Below the pieces are notes generated by a model. That model was given only the letters and a program-made list of their open reading frames with translations, ran no database searches and was not told the DNA's origin. A stretch of 64,000 bases of DNA, taken from Gerris lacustris. Taxonomy: Eukaryota; Arthropoda; Insecta; Hemiptera; Gerridae. A program made the translations under genes and the position numbers. Shown piece by piece: positions 23,560 to 33,778 of this stretch (positions within the stretch are counted from its first letter, which is position 1; each line of letters begins with the position of its first letter). The stretch lies in NCBI GenBank assembly GCA_951217055.1, contig OX578276.1, forward strand, positions 118,304,979 through 118,368,978, written 5' to 3'.

Positions 23560-24010
23560 TATCAAGGCCTTTAAAATGATATACGACACAATATTAAAAA
23601 CCAAAAAAAGTGGTCACGTGACACGGCACACGGGAAAAAGTTTACTCTCATGTTCTCAGCAAATAGGATGAACCAATAAAATAAAATATACTCAATTTAA
23701 AGACCATTAGTGTGAGATTCAAGCACCTCAATCAGAAATAAAATTGGTCATTTATTATAGAAACTATGGTCATTCAAAGACAAAAAAGGAAAAATAAAAC
23801 CAAAATTATCATCATCTAAGGTACAACCGATGATGATACGACAAAAAGTCATAGGACCAAAGTTGTAGATCTTCAGATACCGCTGGTGCAATCCGTTTTC
23901 CAATACGACTTACCGTTTAGCCGCAATAAGTCCCTAATACAGCTTAAAAATCAAATCGGCCATTTTTATTTTTTTTAAGGGGGGAAGGAGGGGGAAAAGT
24001 GAACTTTGTA
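23560..24010 (+). repeat. Interspersed repeat family E, copy 1
   Basis: Shared with 25600-25900: 'tttaaagaccattagtgtga', 'cagaaataaaattggtca', 'accgatg', 'acgacaaaaagtcat', 'gaccaaagttgtagat', 'cgacttaccgtttagcc'. No coding capacity. Confidence 0.7.
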
Positions 24011-24429
24011 TAATTATTTTGGTTCACAATATGGACATTGCGCGTCGATTCATTAAAATTGGACGTGTACTTTTTAAGATATGTTTTTAAGTGTTGCTCC
24101 TATCTTGCCTCTACACTCTACACATGCGCAGTGCGTTTGATGTTGGTTAAGTGTTAAGAACAAAGTTAAAAAAGCTAAAATTGAATTTTCATACTTTATT
24201 TATCAAATAAACATATTTACATTCAAAGTTGAAATTATAAATTACAAGATAAAAAGAACTTTTTATATACTACGTTTTTTAATTTCTTTTGAATCATAAT
24301 ATGTAATGTTGATAATATAATTTTTATTGTTATATAAAATGTTAGTGAAATATAAATAGTTCCGAATTTATTTACTTCACACAAATGACAACCATCTAGA
24401 GAGCTGATCTTAAACCTATAAAAGGGTTC

Positions 24430-24570
24430 GCAAAAATCGAACGACAGACCGACACAGAACCAAAAATGTTCCCTGATGTCTGAAACTTTTTGAAATCCGT
24501 GATATAATTTTTTTTCGTTCTTCGGAACGATCACATAGCTTCCTTTACCTTCGTAAGCTCGGAAGCAAAA
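24430..24570 (+). repeat. Interspersed repeat family B, 3' part
   Basis: It holds the blocks 'accaaaaatgttccctgatg' and 'tcgttcttcggaacgatcac' and the terminal hairpin 'gcttcctttacc...gtaagctcggaagc' (about 24539-24566). Upstream blocks at 24040-24080 ('aaaattggacgtg') may be a diverged continuation. Confidence 0.65.
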
Positions 24571-24659
24571 ACCTTATACAATAAAGTATTATGTTGCTTC
24601 TGATCATGTTAAAAAGATAGCCATTTATACTGATCTCTCTTCTCTTCTTTTTTAATATA

Positions 24660-24850
24660 ATAGGAAAGCCATATTTTACGATTTTGGTAGTATTCATACT
24701 ACAGAAAGATTAAATTTTAATTTAAATCAAATTATAATTATTAACAACTACGGGAAACAACTAGAGAAAAATACACTCCAGCGCTGGAGTGTATTTTTCT
24801 CTGGTTGTTTGCCATAGTTGTTAATAATTATAATTTGATTTAAATTATAA
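24660..24850. repeat. Snapback palindrome, copy 1
   Basis: A near-perfect inverted repeat of about 63 bp per arm is centred on CAGCGCTG at about 24784. The arms read outward through 'ggagtgtatttttctct', 'gttgttt', 'aattataatttgatttaaa'. To the left, 'ggtagtattcatactacaga' precedes it, as in the other copies. Copies at 39785, 54524 and 58455 show that this is a mobile or amplified family. It has no coding capacity. Confidence 0.9.
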
Positions 24851-25347
24851 TAGGAAAGGTAAAGTTGTATAGTATTCTGATGTATGATGTTTTACATTGT
24901 TCTCTTGAAAAGTTGTATTTCTAAAAATCTAATCTGAACTAAATGAAATTAAGATATAACCACGTAGAATCAAAAACTTACTTAACTATGTCAAAACTTA
25001 TCTTAACTTATGTTAAGACCACATAAGAGTACTTGCTTTTTCCTCATTAAGAATTTGAGAATGTACTTATTAATTACTAGGTTTCTCCCTGCACTCCGTA
25101 TTAGTGGCTATGTTTCCTATAATCATGTAGGCCTAGCAATTAAATTAAATTCCTAAATAGTTTTGGTTTCCAAAGCCTTCTAGGAATAAAATCAGGACTA
25201 TATTACACATAATTAATTCCATTACTAAGAATTTAATACTCTCCAAATCGTAGTTTGGAGTCTATCAGTACATTTAAAAAATAGCCAATGGAAACTAAGT
25301 AATATAGTAAGTAGTTTGGGTTGTTTCCTTATTAAATGATTCTTATT

Positions 25348-25402
25348 GGTAAGTAGGGTCTAAAGGAAAGCTTCTAATTTTTTCCTTTAGACCCTACTTA
25401 CC
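25348..25402. repeat. Perfect 22-bp stem hairpin
   Basis: Positions 25348-25369 and 25381-25402 are exact reverse complements around an 11-nt loop. The stem length is in the range of small-RNA precursors, but the absence of bulges and flanking lower stem argues more for a snapback event than a miRNA. Confidence 0.9.
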
Positions 25403-25599
25403 ATTAAGTAATATAGCAATAAAAAAACAATCCTAGATAAATATAATAAATAAGAAAATAAACGTAGACAAAACCAATTAGACTGGGAAGTCATTGAACA
25501 AGCATCAACCATGATGGTGCATTAATTTAATCATACCAACCTCTTCTCTCAATACGGCTGTTGCACCATTGAACATTTAATAATTCTAGTTCTGGGAAA

Positions 25600-26400
25600 A
25601 ATTAATAAAATAATAAATACTCGATTTAAAGAGCATTAGTGTGAGGTGTAAGCGCCCTAATCAGAAATTAAATCGGTCAACAATTGCGGACGCCATAAGC
25701 CCTCAAACATCTTTTTAAAAAAATCAATTTAAGGTAGAACCGATGGAGTTACGTCAAAAAGTCATACGACCAAAGTTGTAGAGCTTGTCGATACGACTTA
25801 CCGTTTAGCCTTAATAAGCCTCCAAAAAAACTTTAAAGTGCGTCCGCCATCTTTCATTTTTTAAGGGGGGTAAAAATATATTTTTTTTAACTTTTAGATT
25901 TTTCCAGTCGGGTTGGGCCAATTTCCAACCAAACGCAAAAAACCGCGAGTCTCTAGGTGGTCTAGAAGTACCCAAACGTTTTGAATAGCGAGTCTGTGGG
26001 GTTTATTTACGGTGGGTCAAACAATTTTTTTTTGTTTTTTACACATTTTATTTTATAAAATTGTTAATAACTTTGGTTCTACTTAATATTTTTCGATGAA
26101 ACCAAGCCTACAAATTGCGCAACATGTTTGGGCTCATCTCTGAAAAAAAATAATAGATATCGCTTAGCCAGTTTTGCGCCTATAAAGTTTGACTGGGGCG
26201 ACAGACATACACACATCCACACGATGACACCAAAACGATACACGATGACACATACTCACATCTACCCATACACGAAAAAAGTTAAGGCCGGATTCGGTTT
26301 TCAGAATGTATAAAATGAAAAAGCATCCAACAATTTTTCAAGTCTGACCAATGTATAGACAAAACTTTAATTTTATATATGTATATAGATATCCCATATT
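25600..26400 (+). repeat. Interspersed repeat family E, copy 2 (longest)
   Basis: The first half matches 23700-23950. The second half ('gccagttttgcgcctataaa', 'gactggggcgacagac', 'gttaaggccggattcgg', ending 'acaaaactttaattttata') matches 56850-57003, where the same 3' end abuts a TA microsatellite. In this copy only a short TATA stretch follows, so the element end near 26380 is likely real. Confidence 0.7.
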
Positions 26401-26493
26401 ATTTGCTTAATATCTAAAGCTGAAATCTTAGTTCAGCATTCACCTAATGGAACACATGTACACTCTAAAATGAAATTTAAGTAATAAAGTATG

Positions 26494-28665
26494 CCGATTT
26501 TCATGTTGATGGATATTGTAGGTGTGAATAATACACTACAACATATTGCTTAGAAACATTTCGATCCTCACTAAGGTCAACTTAAGTCTTTATTTATTAT
26601 AAAGTCATTCATCCTGCGGAGTTTTAAAAATTTGCCATCTCAATGGGAGAGTGTTAAATGGAGATAGTAACTTTTCAGGGTTTCAAAATCATCCTAGAAA
26701 CCCTTTATGCTTTTTGTAGATTGTCCGTCCGTTCGTCGCATCTTGGATCATATAAAATTACCAAAACAAAACCCCCCAAAAAATCCCCCCCCCCCCTACC
26801 CTATTAGGAAAGGCCCTAAAAAGGAGGAAAATATACTAGGTGGGAATATCTGTGGTGGGCCAAAGATATTTCCGGGAGTTAATATAAAAAAAAATGCATT
26901 CAAATTTTAGAAATTTTTGGTGGCTATAACTATTGTGCCAAACTATGGTGACCCAAATTTTTTATTTTTTTTTTGTAATTTTTGAGTAGTGCGTCATTTT
27001 AAAGGTATTGAAATGCAGATCACAAATGACATTGCATTTCCAAAATGGTGGCCATTTTACCCCCAAAAGAACCAAATAAGTGCATACCTGTAATGACAAA
27101 GGGTAATATGCACATCTCGTTCCTCCAAAATGCAACTTTTTAAACATATTTATTAAAATAAAAATACCCGTCAAGTACTTGCCAGCAAGTTACTCTAAGT
27201 GTTTCTTCGGCCATAAGAGTTTATAATTACATCATTATTATTATTATTATTATAGTCCAGGAGATAGCTTGCAAAATTGTGTCTGACTAACATCGAGCTA
27301 GAATTTTGTATACAAGTCAATCTTTTAGCGCCTTTTAAGAATATGTGGTCGGCTAAGTTCGTCTGCGGGATATAGCTTGGCAATAGGCGTTTGAAAAAAA
27401 CAAACCGGTAGAGAGCGGCCATGTCTCACCAATTATGGTGGACAATGTGATTTTCATGATCCTGAGTACAGAATTAGTTAGTAGACCGAAAATCAGGTTG
27501 ATGTTAGTTTGTCCCTTGACAGGTGACCACGTTGATTTTTAGTAATATTTGAATAACTAACCTGTCAATGTTAAAATAACATAGACTTGATTTTTGGTCT
27601 ACTAACTAATTCTGTACTCAGGATCATGAAAATCACATTGTCCACCATAATTGGTGAGACATGGCTGCTCTCCACCGGTTTGTATTTTTCAAACGCCTAT
27701 TGCCAAGCTATGTCCCGCAGACGAACTTAGCCGACCACATATTCTTAAAAGGCGCTAAAAGATTGACTTGTATACAAAATTCTAGCTTGATGTTAGTCAG
27801 ACACATTTTTGCTCGCTATCTCCTGGACTTTTATTATTTTTTACAAAAAAAAAAAAGTATAAAAAGTTTCGATTTTAATAAACAAGGAGTGCATATATTA
27901 TCCTTTAGTTAGTATCTTTGGTATGCAATAATTTGGTAAATTTAAGGGTAAAATGGCCGCCATTTTGAAAACACGATATATTTTTGAGAACCAAATTTCA
28001 ATACCTTGAAAATGATACCCAACTTCGAATTTTCAAATAATAAAAATTATGGCCTCCGGAGTTACGGCCCCCTTAAATTTTTAAAATTTGAATTTCATAT
28101 GAACTCCCGGAAATATTATTGGACCACAGAGATGCATATTTTTGTATCTTTGCCTTATTTTTAGGACCTGTCCTAATGGGGTAGCGGGGGAGGGGCATTT
28201 TTGTTTTAATTTTTTGGGGGTGTAATGGCAACCATTTTGAAAAAAAAAGGTATATTTTTATGAACCAAATTTTCAAATAAGAAAAATTTTGGGGCTCCAT
28301 TGTTACAGCCCCCTAAAATTTCTAAAAATTTGACTTTTTTAGTTCAAATCCCGGAAATTTCATTGGACCACAGAAAAAATGTTTTGTTTTTTTTTTTGCC
28401 TTATTTTTAGGACCTATCCTAATGGGGTAGCGCACGGGGTACATTTTGGGTTTGTTTTAATTTTTTGGGGGGTGACCGATATGAAACCCTTTTTTTTTAG
28501 TAGCTTGCTGGCAATTACTTGACGGAATTTTTATAATTCCACATGATGAATGACTTTATAATAAATATAGACTGAAGATTGCCTTAGTCAAGGTCGAAAC
28601 GTTTCTAAGCAATATGTTGTCAATTTTATTATTCACACCTATAATATCCATCAACACGAATATCG
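26494..28665. mobile_element. Foldback element, 2.2 kb
   Basis: Two arms of about 1 kb face each other around a spacer near 27520-27560. The inner part is the best conserved: 27421-27500 and 27585-27660 are near-identical inverted copies. The outer ends ('tgttgatggatattgtaggt' versus its complement at 28627-28656) also match. The right arm holds a tandem duplication of about 220 bp (28080-28300 and 28310-28500). Each arm carries a matching 55-codon open frame running outward from the centre (27420 leftward, 27661 rightward). A CTGAAGA...GAAAC motif lies at 28572-28600. No RT or transposase is recognised. Confidence 0.85.
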
Positions 28666-28829
28666 TCAAAAATAAAAGAAGGTTTCCATAAGCTTAATGA
28701 TTTAAATTTTGACTCTCACATACTTACTAGGTAAATATGCATGAATTTTGAACAAAATTATTATTTAACTGAATACATTTTTTTTAAAATATACTTAGAT
28801 ATAGAGAGAGAGAAAGTATTCTGAAGGCG

Positions 28830-29300
28830 CAAAAATTTAATTATGAGATTTTGATGGATTACAACGTTTTGAGGTCCCCTGAGTGTTGATGGCGTTAAAA
28901 ATGCCTGCCTCTTGTCTCCAGTTTATGCTGATGCGTGGAGCCAATTAAACTTCTGGGTCAATTAATGATAAAATGTGGTCCAAAAAGAGCATACTCCGAG
29001 GCGAAATCGAGAAATTAATTTTAGCCCTAAATTTGGAGGCACTACCCCTTAAAAACTGATAATACATAAAAATAGAAAAAAAACAAAAAAAAAAAAAAAA
29101 ACAGTTCCGATGATTTTGATTAAACAATTCTAAAATAAATTTAGATACGGATCTGACCATAGTTATTGTAAATGCAACCATGCTATTTTAGTTGTTTTCC
29201 CGGGAAATAATTTAGTTCCCGAGATATAATGAAAATAAATCTGAATTCGAATTCATTGAAAATCAAAAACAAAATGTTATCAACCACCTATTGAACACTT
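28830..29300 (+). repeat. Interspersed repeat family A, copy 5
   Basis: It contains 'gttttgaggtcccctgagt', 'ctgatgcgtggagcc', 'gaggcgaaatcgagaa', 'aaatttggaggcactacccc', 'gttttcccgggaaa'. The B-box tail is missing, replaced by 'caaccacctattg' as in copies 3 and 4, which suggests two 3' end subtypes. It lies about 120 bp before the large hAT-like element. Confidence 0.7.
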
Positions 29301-29639
29301 CTTACAAGTAAATAAATTATCATAGGATTTAAATATAGTATTAATATATCTTATAAGAATTTTTTTTTCGATTTATCAGACCTTCTTTTTTTTATAAATT
29401 AGGATAAAAATAATGAATATCAGTGGCGTACACAGGGGGGGGGGGGCCCAAGGGGCCCTGGCCCCCCCCGAAATGATTACATACCTAAGACCCGCCATAC
29501 ACTTAAAACCAATAAACACAGAAGTGACAGATGCATTCGAATTGGCTGTAAATATTTTCCAATAAAAGGAATTAATTAAGTATTATCTTATGGTGAGTAT
29601 ACACTTAATCACCCCACATAAGCTCGGCACGGATTCGCC

Positions 29640-30660
29640 GATAGAATTAAATTCATTCAACACTATACCGGCCCGATTGTCGGCTGGGCCCGGATTTTGC
29701 CGATGGAATTAAATTTATTAAACACTATACCGGCCCGACTGTCGGCTGGGCCCGGATTTTGCCGATAGAATTAAATTTATTAAACACTATACCGGCCCGA
29801 CTGTCGCCTGGGCCCGGATTTTGCCGATGGAATTAAATTTATTAAACACTAAACCGGCCCGACTGTCGGCTGGGCCCGGATTTTGCCGATGGAATTGAAT
29901 TTATTAAACATTATACCGGCCCCATTGTCGGCTGGGCCCGGATTTTGCCGATGTAATTAAATTTATTAAACACAATACCGGCCCGACTGTCGGCTGGGCC
30001 CGGATTTTGCCGATGGAATTGAATTTATTAAACACTATACTGGCCCGACAATCGGCTGGGCCCGGATTTTGCCGATGGAATTAAATTTATTAAACACTAT
30101 ACCGGCCCGACTGTCGGCTGGGCCCGGATTTTGGCCGATGGAATTAAACGTTTTAACGGCCCGACTGTTGGCTGGGCCCGGATTTTGCCGATTGGAATTG
30201 AATTTATTAAACACTATACCGGCCCAACAGTTGGCTGGGCCCGGATTTTGCCGATGTAATTAAATTTATTAAACACAATACCGGCCCGACTGTCGGCTGG
30301 GCCCGGATTTTGCCGATGGAATTGAATTTATTAAACACTATACCGGCCCGACAATCGGCTGGGCCCGGATTTTGCCGATGGAATTAAATTTATTAAACAC
30401 TATACCGGCCCGACTGTCGGCTGGGCCCGGATTTTGGCCGATGGAATTAAACGTTTTAACGGCCCGACTGTCGGCTGGGCCCGGATTTTGCCGATTGGAA
30501 TTGAATTTATTAAACACTATACCGGCCCGACTGTCGGCTGGAACTGGATTTTGCCGATGGAATTAAATTTATTAAACATTATACCTACCGGCCCGACTGT
30601 CGGCTGTGCCCGGATTTTTGTCGATGAAACTAAAACTATTAAAGACTACAGCGGCCCGAT
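29640..30660. repeat. Tandem array, about 62-bp unit, with higher-order structure
   Basis: About 16 units, each containing 'gccgatggaatt', 'aaatttattaaacactata' and 'ccggcccgactgtcggctgg'. The GC-rich half is partly self-complementary (CCGAC/GTCGG). A shortened unit of about 52 bp ('aaacgttttaacggcccgac') occurs twice, near 30145 and 30447, and variants recur in the same order with a period of about 302 bp (29947-30225 versus 30249-30525), so blocks of five units were duplicated. Weaker units continue to about 31170. Open frames through the array are a by-product of the repeat. Confidence 0.92.
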
Positions 30661-31609
30661 TTTTGCTGATGGAATTAGATTCATTGAATTAAATTGGGAT
30701 GCATGAAATAAATCGGCTCATTTGCCGACTAGGCCTTGATTTTTGCCAGTGGAACTAAAAACATTAAACTTGATCGACCCGATTTCGGCTGGGCCCGATT
30801 TTTTGCTAATTGAATTCAATGATTTTTTTTGTGGTTTTAGTCCAGTTCAATAGCATAGTTTGCATTATAGGACAGCTTCAATTCATTACGAATCCTAATG
30901 CAATGAATTGAATTTGGATTCGTAAAAATAGACTGCTCCAATTGACAGCTAGGCCCGGATTTTTTGCTATAGAATTAAGTGCATTAAATTGATTAGGATG
31001 AGTACAATGAATTGGCCTGATTGCTAGTAGGCCCGATTTTGTCGATGGAAATTATGCATTAAAATAAATTGGGATGCGTTCATTAATAGACCCGATTGCC
31101 GGCTCGGCAATAAGCACATTAAATTAAATGAGGCCCGAGTCAACTCGAACTTTTGCCGATGGAATTAAATTAATTGAATTAAAATATGCACACTAGACTG
31201 GCTTAAACGGGAAAATGATGGTTGTGGATTTCAGTAGCAAATTTTTGTTTTGGACCAGGATTGTGTGTAGAACGCTACATGGGTCCTCTTGTCTATACGG
31301 CATTCCCCTCTTGCTGACTCAGGTCGGACTAGTGTTCGTCGACATGTAGTGAGAAAACAGAGGCAATATAAATAAATCGGTTTATCATTTTGTGAAAAAA
31401 CTTATTCATATTACATAGTAATAGTAAATTTAAATCTAAAAACTCAAAAAGCGTTCAGAAAACATTTGATGTTAAATGTCCCATGTAATTACCCTGAGCG
31501 AATGATTCTTTTGTTTTGCAAAAGGTATTTAATTTTCTTAGAGAAGTATTCTCTTCTAGACAAACATTTGAAATTCGTATGTGCTCCAAATCCACGTTTG
31601 CTTTTGCAG

Positions 31610-32245
31610 TATGGATCACGTTTTGCGTCCGAGCTTACCAAAGGAAACGGAAGATATGTAACAGTTCTGAAGAACGAACAATTTTTATGTCTCTGATTTC
31701 AAAAATTCCAAGACAGAAATCTGTTCAACATCAGGGTGCAGTTTGGGTCCCGTGTCCGCCTGTCCTTCAATTTTTGCGAACCAACATATCTTAAAAGCTA
31801 TTCGTCCAATTTTATTGAAATTTTGATGGTAGGTCATAATTAGCCAGGTTATAACATTGCTGATCCCGTATAAGTTTAAATCTTCTGCACCTATTTATTT
31901 CTCTTCCACATTCGCACAGGACATACATTTATTTACACCTATATCTTCAAAAGTACTCATCTGATTTTTATGAATTTTAATGGTTTGTTTTAAGTAGCCC
32001 GCAGATAACCCAAGAATAATTTCAACCGTCTGCGCTCTTAACATATTGCTATATTGATACTTTATTCATGTTAAATTTACTCAATTTTCCCTCCTTTTTT
32101 AAATTAGTCAAAATTGGTTTGATTTTTACATGATTTAAAGTATCAATTTACCAAAATTTAAACAGCGCAGACAGTTAAAATTAATCTGTGAGCTTCTATC
32201 AGATAAGTTTTATAAAATCAGATGAATATTTTTGAAGATAAGGTG
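31610..32245 (-). repeat. Family B sequence inside the hAT-like element, left part
   Basis: Minus-strand family B: 'gtccgagcttacc', 'ttctgaagaacga', 'atttcaaaaattccaagaca', 'cgaaccaacatatcttaaaa', 'taggtcataattagcc'. It includes an internal inverted arrangement near 31980-32230, where 'gcgcagacggtt'-type blocks appear on both strands. It runs directly into the target duplication of the retrotransposon. Confidence 0.65.
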
Positions 32246-32247
32246 TA

Positions 32248-32261
32248 AATAAATGTATGTG
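32248..32261. repeat. Target-site duplication, left copy
   Basis: AATAAATGTATGTG is repeated exactly at 37642-37655 on the other side of the retrotransposon. A-richness at the 3' junction leaves the left boundary uncertain by a few bases. Confidence 0.85.
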
Positions 32262-32386
32262 GACAATAAAAAATACAAAGGAGTTTGGTGACAGGATAGG
32301 TAAACAAACCACGTAAGTATCTTCCTTTCTCTAAATACCTTTTTTATAGTTAAACTAAACTAGTTTTACGTATAAGTGTGCTCAAA

Positions 32387-33772
32387 ATGAGACCTCCTGA
32401 CCCTGGAGGTCAGTTAAAATCTCCCCCGGGCCCCACTAATATGCCAAAATCCGTAAACATCAGAACGCGAAAATTTGACAGCTCCGATGTTGAATCTGGC
32501 GAAGAAAAAACTAAATCAACCCGAAGTAAAAGACCAAGACCTACGGATCTACTACTTTTAGATAAGCCTAAACTACTAGAGGTTATTACCTTTTTAGTAG
32601 TTAAACGGAAAAATGAAGAATCAATGGCCAATGTTTCTCCATTTATTATTGAAAAAATTATTTCGCAATGTTGCGGTGAAGTGAAAACTGTGAAAAAACT
32701 GAGAGATGGATCCTTGTTGGTTCAGACCCATTCCCATGCTCAGGCCGAGAAACTGCTCCAGCAACTCCCTCTCCAGCAATCACTACCCTGTACTGTTGAG
32801 CCCCATAGATCACTCAACCAGGTTAAGGGTGTCTTTACTTGTTCAGACATCGCAAATGTGGAAACTGAGGAACTGTTAGACAACCTCAAAACTCAAGGTG
32901 TTACACATGTCAAACGGATTTTAAAGAGAATAAATGGTTCACTGGAACCAACTAATAGCTATATTGTTTCTTTTAATTTGTCATCTCTCCCAACAAAAAT
33001 AAAAATAGGATACCTCTCTGTAGCATTACGTCCCTATATTCCGTTACCCGTGCGCTGCTTTCAATGCCATAGGTACAACCATGTTCAGGGAGCTTGTAAG
33101 AACGGAACATTATGTGCAGAGTGCGGAGCACCGAAACATGATGACGACTGTACCATTCCAAAGATTTGCCTGAACTGCAAAGGAGCTCATTCAGCTGTGT
33201 ATAGAGGTTGCCCAAAATGGATTTTAGAGAAAAAAATAATGGAAATTAAGGTGGTAGATAGATTATCTTATTCAGAGGCCAAAAAGAAAGCTGAATTGAC
33301 TTCTAGCTTCAATTTATCGCAAACATTCTCGCGTGCCACAAAAAGACAAAATATAAGTACTGCCGTACAAACAACGACAAATGACATCGGTATACAATGC
33401 ACCTTGACGGATGAAGGATACGATTTATGTCAAGAAACTAACAGTTTAACTACCAAACCAAGTTCTGATATCCCTGAATCAATGAAAAGGCGTGCTAATA
33501 AGCCAGTCCGAGAAGAATTATGCTCACAAAATACTGAACAAAAACCTTTAAAATCCGAATCAAAATTTTGCAATGAAGCAATAAAAGAAAAAAGTGCCCC
33601 GCGCATAGAGCCGAGTAAAGAAGACCATAACATTGAATCAATGATAGAATGTGATTGGAATACATCCTCTTCTGACAAGGACTCGACAACAGCCGACTCT
33701 CTATCTTCTAAATCTACCACATCTAAATGGACTAAAACAAGGCCTAATAAGAAAAAAAATAGAAATAAATAG
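32387..33772 (+). CDS. Retrotransposon ORF1 protein (gag-like, zinc knuckles)
   Basis: A 461-residue protein from the ATG at 32387 (the frame is open 9 bases further up but without an ATG) to TAG at 33770. ORF1 proteins of this clade bind element RNA and form the ribonucleoprotein particle. The N-terminal third is basic and Ser/Pro-rich. Three zinc knuckles follow at about residues 224-265: CFQCHRYNHVQGAC (CX2CX4HX4C), CAECGAPKHDDDC (CX2CX4HX3C) and CLNCKGAHSAVYRGC (CX2CX3HX6C). Next is the PKWILEKKIMEIKVVDRLSY segment typical of I-clade ORF1. The C-terminal region is Ser/Thr/Lys-rich and probably disordered. It is in the same frame as ORF2, separated only by TAG-AAT-TAA. Confidence 0.93.
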   Translation: MRPPDPGGQLKSPPGPTNMPKSVNIRTRKFDSSDVESGEEKTKSTRSKRPRPTDLLLLDKPKLLEVITFLVVKRKNEESMANVSPFIIEKIISQCCGEVKTVKKLRDGSLLVQTHSHAQAEKLLQQLPLQQSLPCTVEPHRSLNQVKGVFTCSDIANVETEELLDNLKTQGVTHVKRILKRINGSLEPTNSYIVSFNLSSLPTKIKIGYLSVALRPYIPLPVRCFQCHRYNHVQGACKNGTLCAECGAPKHDDDCTIPKICLNCKGAHSAVYRGCPKWILEKKIMEIKVVDRLSYSEAKKKAELTSSFNLSQTFSRATKRQNISTAVQTTTNDIGIQCTLTDEGYDLCQETNSLTTKPSSDIPESMKRRANKPVREELCSQNTEQKPLKSESKFCNEAIKEKSAPRIEPSKEDHNIESMIECDWNTSSSDKDSTTADSLSSKSTTSKWTKTRPNKKKNRNK

Positions 33773-33778
33773 AATTAA

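Noticed and set aside
27195..27912. Two divergent genes with the same N-terminus
   Set aside because: They are the mirrored arms of a foldback element; the frames diverge and end in low-complexity sequence. Kept only as a point of interest in the foldback finding.
29640..30660. CRISPR-like array
   Set aside because: The whole unit repeats without unique spacers, and the context is a eukaryotic transposon.
30069..30706. Open frames of 64-90 codons through the tandem array
   Set aside because: They follow the repeat unit (MELNLLNTIPA...), shift with unit length and have no independent support; they are a by-product of the array.
31466..31794. Two overlapping frames of 76 and 92 codons
   Set aside because: They are shared with the inverted hAT-like copy only as repeat DNA, are broken differently there, and overlap family B sequence.
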